Source of the DNA: Sphingobium scionense
GTDB taxonomy: Bacteria > Pseudomonadota > Alphaproteobacteria > Sphingomonadales > Sphingomonadaceae
Direction of reading: 5' to 3'
Assembly (NCBI RefSeq): GCF_014197035.1
Contig: NZ_JACIEU010000003.1
Coordinates: forward strand, 1 to 64,000
DNA: 64,000 nt
The notes beneath the pieces were generated by a model. That model was not told the DNA's origin, did not search any database, and saw nothing but the letters and a program-made list of their open reading frames with translations. Both the position numbers and the translations under genes were made by a program. Shown in pieces: positions 57,121 to 64,000 of the stretch. Every line of letters starts with the position of its first letter. The stretch's first letter is position 1.

Positions 57121-57232
57121 TTACCGCGCCTACCTGCCGCTTCCGAGGGCGACAGGGGGCGTTGTCCGATTCGCTTTTCCCCCTTGCGCTCCGCATCGCA
57201 ACAAACCCGGCAGAAGCCGGAGCGGAGACGAC

Positions 57233-58888
57233 ATGGCCAAGATCAACCGTATCCATAATATCCTGATGGCGGGCTGCGCCTGCGCGGCGCTGGCTGCTTG
57301 CGGCGCGGACGACATCGCTTCGCCCGGCACCGGCGGCGACGTCATCATCAACCCGACGCCGACCCCCACGCCGACCCCGACCCCCACGCCGACCCCGGCC
57401 GCCGTTACCCCGGCCGCCGGCTGCCCGACGATCGCCGACCCCAAGGGCCTGACCGACGGTGGCACCATTTCCAGCTCGAACGGTGATGCCTGGCGCGTCT
57501 GCACGCTGCCTTCGATCATTGCGCGCAGCATCACGCTGCCGAAGATCGCCGGCCTGGTCTATCAGATGCAGGGCCGCGTCGACGTTGGCTGCGACAGCGG
57601 CTTCGCTGCGCCCACTACGTCGGCCCCCGTCACCAGCTCGACCGTGGGCTGCACCACCGCCAACGGCTTCACGCTGACCGGCGGCCAGCTGACCGCAGAC
57701 ACCAACGTCACCCTGACGATCGAACCGGGCGTCATCGTCTATGGCGGCACCGGCACCAGCTGGCTGGCCGTCAACCGTGGCAACAAGATCAACGCCGTCG
57801 GCACCGCGACCGCGCCGATCGTCTTCACCAGCCGCGACAATATCAACGGCAACTCGACCGAAAACTCGATGGGTCAGTGGGGCGGCGTCGTGCTGATGGG
57901 CCGTGCGCGCGTTACCGACTGTAACAGCGGCGGCTCGGTGGGCGCCGACACCTGCGAGCGCCAGACCGAAGGTTCGGCCGATCCGGCCGTCTATGGCGGT
58001 CGCGACGACGCCTACAATGCCGGCACGATGAAATATGTGCAGATCCGCTATTCGGGCTATGTTCTGGGTTCCAACTCGGAACTGCAGGCGCTGACCACCG
58101 AAGGCACCGGCAGCGCCACTACGCTCGACTATATCCAGAGCTTCAACAGCTCGGACGATGGCGCGGAATTCTTCGGCGGCACCGTCCGTATGAAGCATTA
58201 CATCGCCACTGGCGCGGACGATGACAGTCTTGACGCCGACGTCGGCATCCAGGGTCGCTTCCAATATGTGCTGATCGTGCAGCGTCCGGGTCAGGGCGAT
58301 GCGCTGATGGAAATCGACAGCAATGGCCTGGAAAGCGATACCCCGCGCCAGAACACGATCGTCGCCAACTTCACCGCGATCCAGTCGCAGGTCAGCAGCA
58401 ACAACGAAGCCAATGACCAGGCGTCGATCCTGAACCGCGGCAACAGCGACCTGTCGCTGGTGAACGGCATCGTCGTGTCGCCCAACAACGAATGTGTCCG
58501 CCTGCACGGCACCGGCACCGCCGCGACCCGCGCCACGCTGACTGCCCGTTCGGTGCTGATGCAGTGCAACGCGACCAAGTATATCGGTTCGGGTAGCGGC
58601 GCGACCGCCTACACCGCCGCCGATGTCGCCGCGATCTTCAGCGGCAACAACAACAATGATGCCTACACGGCCTCGCTGAGTGCGGTGTTCATCAACGGTG
58701 CGGCCGAAACCGCCGCCACCGCGATCGACGCCAAGACGCTGGACAGCTTCTTCGACACGACGACCTATGTCGGCGCGGTCAAGGACGCCAACGACACCTG
58801 GTATGCCGGCTGGACCTGCAACTCGGCCTACGCGCCGTTTGACAGCACCAGCAACGGCCGCCGCGCCTGCACCTCGATCCCGCTCTAA
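57233..58888 (+). CDS. Surface lipoprotein, probably phosphate-regulated partner of a TonB receptor
   Basis: The 551-aa protein has a lipoprotein signal ending LAAC with Cys23 as lipidation site, a Thr/Pro linker (a PT-dipeptide run at about 42-55), and a long Asn/Thr/Gly-rich beta region with right-handed helix character (LTIEPGVIVYGGTGTSWLAV; GQWGGVVLMGRARV; DYIQSFNSSDDGAEFFGG). No catalytic motif is evident. It stands behind a PHO box and directly before a TonB-dependent receptor, so the pair probably captures and imports a phosphorus-containing substrate. This role is inferred from regulation and gene order. Confidence 0.83.
   Translation: MAKINRIHNILMAGCACAALAACGADDIASPGTGGDVIINPTPTPTPTPTPTPTPAAVTPAAGCPTIADPKGLTDGGTISSSNGDAWRVCTLPSIIARSITLPKIAGLVYQMQGRVDVGCDSGFAAPTTSAPVTSSTVGCTTANGFTLTGGQLTADTNVTLTIEPGVIVYGGTGTSWLAVNRGNKINAVGTATAPIVFTSRDNINGNSTENSMGQWGGVVLMGRARVTDCNSGGSVGADTCERQTEGSADPAVYGGRDDAYNAGTMKYVQIRYSGYVLGSNSELQALTTEGTGSATTLDYIQSFNSSDDGAEFFGGTVRMKHYIATGADDDSLDADVGIQGRFQYVLIVQRPGQGDALMEIDSNGLESDTPRQNTIVANFTAIQSQVSSNNEANDQASILNRGNSDLSLVNGIVVSPNNECVRLHGTGTAATRATLTARSVLMQCNATKYIGSGSGATAYTAADVAAIFSGNNNNDAYTASLSAVFINGAAETAATAIDAKTLDSFFDTTTYVGAVKDANDTWYAGWTCNSAYAPFDSTSNGRRACTSIPL
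57353..57397 (+). repeat. Short tandem repeat coding the Pro-Thr linker
   Basis: About four imperfect 12-bp units of the type CCGACCCCCACG encode alternating Pro-Thr. Copy number could change by slippage without changing frame. Confidence 0.75.
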
Positions 58889-58907
58889 GACGGGACGGAT
58901 CTGATGC

Positions 58908-58944
58908 GGGGCGGGATGCGGCCATGATGGCCGCATCCCGCCCC
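58908..58944 (+). other. Long perfect hairpin between lipoprotein and TonB receptor genes
   Basis: A 16-bp perfect GC-rich stem (GGGGCGGGATGCGGCC arm) with an ATGAT loop begins 20 bp after the lipoprotein stop. No T-run follows, so it more likely sets mRNA stability or differential expression in the operon than ends transcription. Confidence 0.75.
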
Positions 58945-58978
58945 GAAACGTGCAATGACCATATCTAGGGGATATTCG

Positions 58979-61678
58979 ATGGCGACGCCGCTCAAGTTCG
59001 CGGGCCTGCTGCTGCTTTCCACCGCGCTGGTCGCGCCGGCCGCGCTGGCACAGGAAGTGCCCGCGCCCGCCGATGCAACCACGTCCGACCCGCAGGCGGC
59101 CGATCCGGCCGCTGCCGCCGGTCGCTCGACTGCGGAGGATCCGGAGGCGGCGCCCGACATTTCGGTGCCCGGTTCCGACATCATCGTCACCGGCCGCCGT
59201 GGTGCCAACGTCCAGAAGAATATTCCGGCGGTGGTTTCGGTCCTGTCTTCGGCCGACATCGCCCGGACCGGCGACGGCAACATCGCCGGCGCGCTGGGCC
59301 GCGTCACCGGCCTGTCGGTGGTCGGCAACGGCTATGTCTATGTCCGCGGTCTGGGCGATCGCTATTCGCTCGCGCTGCTGAACGGTTCGCCGCTGCCTAG
59401 CCCCGAGCCGCTCAAGCGCGTCGTGCCGCTGGACCTGTTCCCGACCAACATCGTCTCTTCCTCGATGGTGCAGAAGAGCTATTCGGCCAATTATCCCGGC
59501 GAGTTCGGCGGCGGCGTCATCAACCTGACGACCAATGCCGTGCCGGCGGAAAGCTTCCTGACGATCAGCGGCGGTATCGGTGCCAACACCGAAACCACCT
59601 ATCAGATGGGCTATAGCTATTATGGCAGCAAGAGCGACTGGACCGGCTTCGACAATGGCAGCCGCGACATCCCGCCGGCGCTCGCCGCCTTCTTCGCCAG
59701 CGGCGAACGGATCAGCTCGGGCAATGTCGACAGCACTGCGATCGCGGCGGAAATGGTGCGCTTCAGCAAGGGCACCGTCCAGCGCATCAAGGATATCGAC
59801 CCCAATTATTCGGCGACCATCTCGGGCGGCACCTCGTTCGACCTGGGCGGTTCGACGCTGGGCCTGATCGCCACCGCCGGCTACAGCAACAAGTGGACGA
59901 CGCGCGACCAGCGTCAGCAAAATTCGATCACGCCCGACCTGTCGGCGCTCAATTCGGATTTCCAGCGCGTCACGACCGACAATCGCATCGTCGTGAACGG
60001 CCTGCTGGGCCTGGGCCTGGAGTTTGGCGAGAACAAGATCCGCTGGACCAACCTCTATATCCGCGACACGCTCAAGCACACCCGCATGGGCCTGGGCAAC
60101 ACGCAGACCCAGCCGACGTCGGACATCATGGAGCAGGATACCGCCTGGTATGAGCGCCAGCTGATCGATACGCAGGTGGTGGGCGAGTTCAAGCTGAGCC
60201 CGGCGTTCAGCCTGGACGTGCGCGGCGGTTTCGCCAATTCGCAGCGCGAGGCCCCCTATGAACTGTCGTTCGAATATATCCGCACCAATGCGGCCGCCGA
60301 CCCCTATGGCAATCTGTTCATCAACCGGCTGAACGGCAATACCGGCCAGACCGCGACGGTCAGCTTCTCCGACCTCAACGAGGATCTGTGGTCGGGCGGC
60401 GCGGACCTGACCTGGAAGCCGTCGGCCGACATGGCGCTGACCGCCGGCTATGCCTATGTCGACACCAACCGCACCAGTTCGCGCCGCGACTTCCAGTTCC
60501 GCGCGACCAACGACATGCCCGAGGGCGTGGGCGTGCTGCGCCCCGACCTGCTGCTGGCGCCGGGCATCGTCAACTATTATGACATTGCCCTGATCGAAAC
60601 CAACGAAGGCAATCCCGCCTTCCGCGCGACGCTCAAGAACCATGCCGGCTATGGCAAGCTGAACTGGCAGATCCTGGACGACCTGTCGCTCGATGCGGGC
60701 GTGCGCTACGAAACGGCCAAGCTCAATGTGTCGCCGCTGCAGGTGTTCAACACGCCGGGCGCCAGCACGGCATCGACCCAGCTCGACAATGATTACTGGC
60801 TGCCCAGCGGCACGCTGACCTGGCAGATGCGCGACGACATGCAGGTGCGCCTGAACGCGTCGAAGACCATTGCCCGGCCGCAGTTCCGCGAGCTGATCTA
60901 TCAATTCTACTTCGATCCCGACACCAACCGTCGCTATCAGGGCAATCCCTATCTGCAGGACAGCAAGCTGTTCAACGCGGAAGCGCGCTATGAATGGTAT
61001 TTCGCGCGGGATCAGCGTTTTACGCTGTCGGGCTTCTACAAGACGATCGACAATCCGATCGAAACCTTCATCTCGCTCAACAGCGATGCGTTCATCACCA
61101 GCTTCGCCAATGCGCCCAAGGCCGACCTTTATGGCGGCGAAGTCGAGCTGCAGAAATATTTCGACCTGTCGCGCCTGTCGGATAGCGCGTTCTTCTCGAC
61201 CCGCCGTCTGGTGACGATCGCCAACTATACCTACACCCAATCCAAGCTGAAGGTGAAGGAGGGCGACACCACCGCCGTGTTCGGTGCGTCGTCGACGCTG
61301 GCGACCGACTATTTCCGCAACGGTTCGCCGCTGACGGGCCAGTCGGACCATCTGGTCAACTTCCAGTTCGGCCTGGAAGATCAGGACAAGCTGTCGCAGC
61401 AGACGCTGATCCTGTCCTATGCCAGCAAGCGCGTGACCAGCCGTGGCCTTGCCAACCAGGACCAGCCGGACGTCTATGAACATCCCGGCATCAACCTGGA
61501 CTTCGTGGCGCGCCAGGGCGTCTATGTCGCGGGGCGCCAGTTCGACGCCAAGTTCGAGGTCCGCAACATCCTTGGCAACGACTATGAGGAAAGCCAGTCG
61601 AACGGCACCAACAAGGTCATCTACAACGCCTATAATTACGGCACGACCTTCAACTTCTCGCTGTCGACCACCTTCTAA
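58979..61678 (+). CDS. TonB-dependent outer-membrane receptor
   Basis: The 899-aa protein has a signal peptide cleaved near ALA-Q (residue 24), an Ala/Pro/Asp-rich spacer, a TonB-box-like DIIVTGRR at about 67-74, the plug domain (PAVVSVLSSADIARTGDGNI; YVYVRGLGDRYSLALLNG) and a 22-strand barrel ending in Phe. The plug sequence belongs to the group with VRGLGDRYS, common in sphingomonads. AGGGGA lies before the ATG at 58979; an ATG eight codons earlier is less likely. It is the second gene behind the PHO box. The substrate is unknown. Confidence 0.93.
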   Translation: MATPLKFAGLLLLSTALVAPAALAQEVPAPADATTSDPQAADPAAAAGRSTAEDPEAAPDISVPGSDIIVTGRRGANVQKNIPAVVSVLSSADIARTGDGNIAGALGRVTGLSVVGNGYVYVRGLGDRYSLALLNGSPLPSPEPLKRVVPLDLFPTNIVSSSMVQKSYSANYPGEFGGGVINLTTNAVPAESFLTISGGIGANTETTYQMGYSYYGSKSDWTGFDNGSRDIPPALAAFFASGERISSGNVDSTAIAAEMVRFSKGTVQRIKDIDPNYSATISGGTSFDLGGSTLGLIATAGYSNKWTTRDQRQQNSITPDLSALNSDFQRVTTDNRIVVNGLLGLGLEFGENKIRWTNLYIRDTLKHTRMGLGNTQTQPTSDIMEQDTAWYERQLIDTQVVGEFKLSPAFSLDVRGGFANSQREAPYELSFEYIRTNAAADPYGNLFINRLNGNTGQTATVSFSDLNEDLWSGGADLTWKPSADMALTAGYAYVDTNRTSSRRDFQFRATNDMPEGVGVLRPDLLLAPGIVNYYDIALIETNEGNPAFRATLKNHAGYGKLNWQILDDLSLDAGVRYETAKLNVSPLQVFNTPGASTASTQLDNDYWLPSGTLTWQMRDDMQVRLNASKTIARPQFRELIYQFYFDPDTNRRYQGNPYLQDSKLFNAEARYEWYFARDQRFTLSGFYKTIDNPIETFISLNSDAFITSFANAPKADLYGGEVELQKYFDLSRLSDSAFFSTRRLVTIANYTYTQSKLKVKEGDTTAVFGASSTLATDYFRNGSPLTGQSDHLVNFQFGLEDQDKLSQQTLILSYASKRVTSRGLANQDQPDVYEHPGINLDFVARQGVYVAGRQFDAKFEVRNILGNDYEESQSNGTNKVIYNAYNYGTTFNFSLSTTF

Positions 61679-61700
61679 GGCTGCGGCAGAGTGGAAACGG

Positions 61701-61727
61701 AAAGGGCGCCCGATCGGGCGCCCTTTT
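61701..61727 (+). terminator. Terminator of the lipoprotein-TonB receptor operon
   Basis: The palindrome AAAGGGCGCCCGA / TCGGGCGCCCTTT gives an 11- to 13-bp stem and ends in TTTT, 23 bp after the receptor stop. Confidence 0.9.
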
Positions 61728-61792
61728 GCGTTGGGGGGCTGGATGACGGTGTTGGGCTTTGGCTGCAAACGACCAGAAGCGGCTGTAAATTC

Positions 61793-61904
61793 TTCCCCTG
61801 TAAGGGGAGGGGGACCACGAAGTGGTGGAGGGGTGTCGTCCTATCGAGAGGGGGACACCCCTCCGTCTGGCCTTCGGCCATCCACCTCCCCTTGCAGGGG
61901 AGGA
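61793..61904 (-). repeat. Family A palindromic repeat, copy A3 (inverted)
   Basis: The reverse complement of the A1 arrangement, with both terminal GGGGAGG hairpins and the CCACGAAGTGG and GGCCTTCGGCC stem-loops. It is preceded by CGACCAGAAGCGG, the linker also found beside A2 and, as a variant, beside B1. Confidence 0.85.
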
Positions 61905-62033
61905 TGGTCTGGAAGCGAACAACCCCTTCATTGCGAGCGACGATATCGGGCTTTGACCGCTGACGACCATTTTTAGACCTTCGACGCGCAAATAGGCTTG
62001 CCCGATAGCGGCCGTTCCATGAAGGCTGTCGGC

Positions 62034-62255
62034 ATGAAGAACGAGCGGCAATACACTGTTGAAATGATAAGCGCGTTTCTCGCCGGAACCGGTGGCAAAT
62101 GGGATTGGGATGACTTCACTTCCTGCCCGCTTCACGATGCCCAAATGGAGAGCATCCGCCGCCGCGCCTTGGCAGTGGATTTGCCATTAGACGAGGAAGG
62201 TGCTGCTGTTCTCCGAAGCCTCCTCGCTGAAGCCGATGCAGCACATGGCGTCTGA
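62034..62255 (+). CDS. Small orphan protein of unknown function
   Basis: The 73-aa acidic protein begins MKNERQYTVEMISAFLAG, with WDWDDFTSCPLHD in the middle and a helical C-terminus (GAAVLRSLLAEAD). Its GC content is lower than in the neighbouring genes. An ATG five codons upstream (62019) is an alternative start. It lies between repeat A3 and repeat B3, so it has repeats on both sides. No function can be assigned. Confidence 0.6.
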   Translation: MKNERQYTVEMISAFLAGTGGKWDWDDFTSCPLHDAQMESIRRRALAVDLPLDEEGAAVLRSLLAEADAAHGV

Positions 62256-62274
62256 CGACCAAGTGCGGACATGT

Positions 62275-62396
62275 TCCCCCTCCCGCAGGCGGGAGGGGGT
62301 TAGGGGGTGGGCTGGACGTCGCACAAGCCCACCCCGCTGCGACTAACGCGCTGCGCGCCTAAGTCTCGCTGCCCCTCCCGTTTACGGGAGGGGAAT
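62275..62396 (-). repeat. Family B palindromic repeat, copy B3 (inverted)
   Basis: The reverse complement of B1 with both terminal hairpins (CCCTCCCG..CGGGAGGG) and the GGGGTGGGC / GCCCACCCC pair. It occupies most of the 178-bp gap before the dioxygenase gene's 3' end. Confidence 0.85.
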
Positions 62397-62433
62397 GGCA
62401 GGAAGCCACCCATCCCAGCCGCCGTGCGCGACC

Positions 62434-63102
62434 TTAGCCCCAGGGGCGTTCGCGATACCATTTGGTGATGACATGCTTGACGCCGCTGCGGACCTTCATG
62501 CCGTGGTGGATGCTGGCGGGGTTGAAGCGGTCGGGGGTGATGCGGTTGTTCCAGGCGAGCAACTTGCCCGCTTCAGGCTGTACCGTCTTGCCGATCTTCG
62601 TGAAGCGGGTGGCGCCGCCGGCGGCGGGTTCGTTGAGATAGACCATCAAGGTCCAGGTGCGGTTGCCCGCGACCGCGCAGAATTTGTCATAGTCCGCGCC
62701 CTTGGGCTCGAAATAATCGGTATGGGCCTTGAATTCCTGTCCCACGCCATAGCGCTGGCCCTGGATCGGTTCGCCATATGGGGTGGCGATGCCGGCAAAA
62801 CCGTCGAGGCGCGCGTTGAGGGCGGCGACGAACGGGTCGTCATGGTCGAGGTCGCAGGTCTCGCTGGTGCGGAAATAGCCGTCGCCATTGGCATCGGCGA
62901 TGGTCGAGGGCCGACGGTCCGCATCGATCCGCGCGATCACCTGAGCGCATTCCTCAAGGCTCAGGAAATCACGCTGGATGAAAAGGGTGAGATCCTTGCT
63001 GGGCACCCGCTGGACGCGCGGATGGCTGGCGATCCAGGCCGGATCGGCGTCGGGCGCGGCGGGTGGCGGGGGCAGGATCGGGTCGGACAAGGTCATGGGC
63101 AT
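62434..63102 (-). CDS. 2-oxoglutarate/Fe(II) dioxygenase, prolyl 4-hydroxylase family
   Basis: The 222-aa protein has a double-stranded beta-helix fold. Iron ligands His and Asp are in EFKAHTDYFEP and the distal His in PASIHHGMKVRSGVKHVI, where the following Lys binds 2-oxoglutarate. RTSETCDL and NRTWTLMVYLNEP are typical for P4H-like enzymes. The substrate, peptidyl-proline or another, is unknown. The start could be 63102 or two codons later at 63096, which fits a GGAA site better. Confidence 0.88.
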   Translation of the reverse strand: MPMTLSDPILPPPPAAPDADPAWIASHPRVQRVPSKDLTLFIQRDFLSLEECAQVIARIDADRRPSTIADANGDGYFRTSETCDLDHDDPFVAALNARLDGFAGIATPYGEPIQGQRYGVGQEFKAHTDYFEPKGADYDKFCAVAGNRTWTLMVYLNEPAAGGATRFTKIGKTVQPEAGKLLAWNNRITPDRFNPASIHHGMKVRSGVKHVITKWYRERPWG

Positions 63103-63280
63103 TTCCGCGAATGACGGCGCAGGGCGCCGGTTTCCGTTGCTCTAGCTATCGCTCGACCCATGAAATGCAAGCATCGTCGCGGCCCCATTGTCTGATGTCA
63201 TATTATGGTAACATAAACGTCATCTAGCAGTAAGAACAGTTGCCTAGCAGGCGGGCGAACCAAGGGGGACATTTCGGCTC

Positions 63281-64000
63281 ATGCGTGTGCCGTTCGGCGA
63301 CAAGTTGCAAGGGTGGCGGCGCTATGCGCGGCCGGTCGACTGGCTGGGGCTGGTCGAGAAGCTGTTGCTGGCGATGCTGGCGTTGCAGCTCGCCCGGCTG
63401 ATATGGGTGTTGCTGACACCAGTCGGTGCCTTTGGCCCCTGGGAAGGGCGCCAGGCGCAGCTGCTTTCGGCCAGCGCGCGCCAGGCGCTGTTTGCCAGCT
63501 TCGATCCCTTTTTCCGCACCGGCGCGCCGCAGGCCGGCAATGGCGTCGTCACCTCGCTGGCGCTGACCCTTTATGGCGTGCGGCTGAATGAAGGCACGGG
63601 GCAGGGATCGGCGATCCTGGCGACGCCCGATGGCATCCAGAACAGCTATGCCGTGGGGGATGAGATCATGCCCGGCGTGGTGCTGAAGGCGGTATCCTTC
63701 GACCATGTGACGATCGACCGCGGCGGGGTGGAGGAACAGGTGTTCCTGGACCAGTCGCAGACTGCGCCGGCGATTGGCGGACCAGCCGACGGACCGGGCA
63801 GCGCGCCCGAGGGCGAGGTGGCGCCGTCGCCGGTGCCGGGCCGCGATGCACCGAGCGCCGACGCGGTGAAGCGCGACATCGGCTTTTTCCCGCGCACCCA
63901 GAATGGCCGGGTGACCGGGCTGGTGCTGAGCCCCAGGGGGCCGGGTTTCCAATATGCCGGTTTCCAGGCCGGTGACATCGTGACCCAGATCAACGGCCAG
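63281..64000 (+). CDS. gspC: Type II secretion system protein GspC (C-terminus beyond window)
   Basis: The frame is open from the ATG at 63281 to the window end (240 codons). One membrane anchor lies at about 24-47 (LLLAMLALQLARLIWVLL). The periplasmic homology region follows (VVTSLALTLYGVRLN; GIQNSYAVGDEIMPGVVLKA) and links GspD to the inner-membrane platform. A Pro/Ala-rich linker leads to the start of a PDZ domain (GRVTGLVLSPRGPGFQYAGF then GDIVTQING). AAGGGGG lies 12 bp upstream. It is probably the first gene of a gsp operon continuing outside the window. Confidence 0.9.
   Translation, partial: MRVPFGDKLQGWRRYARPVDWLGLVEKLLLAMLALQLARLIWVLLTPVGAFGPWEGRQAQLLSASARQALFASFDPFFRTGAPQAGNGVVTSLALTLYGVRLNEGTGQGSAILATPDGIQNSYAVGDEIMPGVVLKAVSFDHVTIDRGGVEEQVFLDQSQTAPAIGGPADGPGSAPEGEVAPSPVPGRDAPSADAVKRDIGFFPRTQNGRVTGLVLSPRGPGFQYAGFQAGDIVTQINGQ

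Noticed and set aside
57095-61768. 1557-codon open frame on the minus strand
   Set aside because: It lies antisense to the lipoprotein and TonB-receptor genes, and its Arg/Gly/Asp/His-rich composition is typical of frames opposite GC-rich coding DNA. The plus-strand genes have signal peptides, ribosome sites and family motifs.

Overview
The window reads as chromosome of a sphingomonad alphaproteobacterium (Sphingobium/Sphingomonas type). The grounds are high GC with strong G/C third positions, many 4-bp ATGA start/stop overlaps, a ChpT phosphotransferase, a GTTC-N7-GTTC SOS box, a permuted two-piece tmRNA, large TonB-dependent receptors (TBDRs), and mobile palindromic intergenic repeats. No rRNA, tRNA, CRISPR array or prophage was seen. 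Genus is an inference from these traits, not from a database match. || Layout. 1-2066: end of an IS256-type element inserted in a TBDR gene, leaving only its beta-barrel part. 2276-5452: mtgA, then an MFS exporter divergent from a TetR regulator and a GNAT enzyme. 5509-9141: rpoH, rluD, a JAMM peptidase, chpT and a DUF4269 gene. 9138-12353: nitronate monooxygenase, then glnBA behind a sigma-54 promoter with two NtrC-like sites. 12465-16562: map, a GFA-type protein, a CinA-like protein and two poorly known genes. 16581-19718: arsenic operon arsR-arsC-arsN1-acr3-arsH with duplicated operators. 19837-30166: mfd, sdhE, recG, an MscS channel, a PilZ protein, tyrS and anmK. || 30205-37103 is the least explained part. 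A large membrane-anchored coiled-coil protein stands divergent from four genes: an HPt-like protein with Trp where the phospho-His should be, a cytosolic-plus-membrane protein, an unknown helical protein, and a histidine-kinase-like protein with Arg at the phospho-His position but intact ATP-binding boxes. It is the best candidate for an undescribed signalling system. || 37178-49785: gamma-GCT-like gene, gltA, gltX, comEC, then lexA and the chained moeA-moaC-trpC-trpD genes. trpG is cut off from trpD by an opposite-strand SulP gene. A low-GC orphan gene follows. 49923-56979: rnr, cupin, aldehyde dehydrogenase, second gamma-GCT-like gene, a nest of repeats, an NRDE protein, ssrA and a small exported protein. 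57092-61727: a three-unit PHO box in front of a lipoprotein-TBDR gene pair. 62034-64000: small orphan gene, a prolyl-hydroxylase-type dioxygenase, and the start of gspC, which runs off the window. || Four families of palindromic intergenic repeats (called A-D here) recur ten times and fill most longer gaps.
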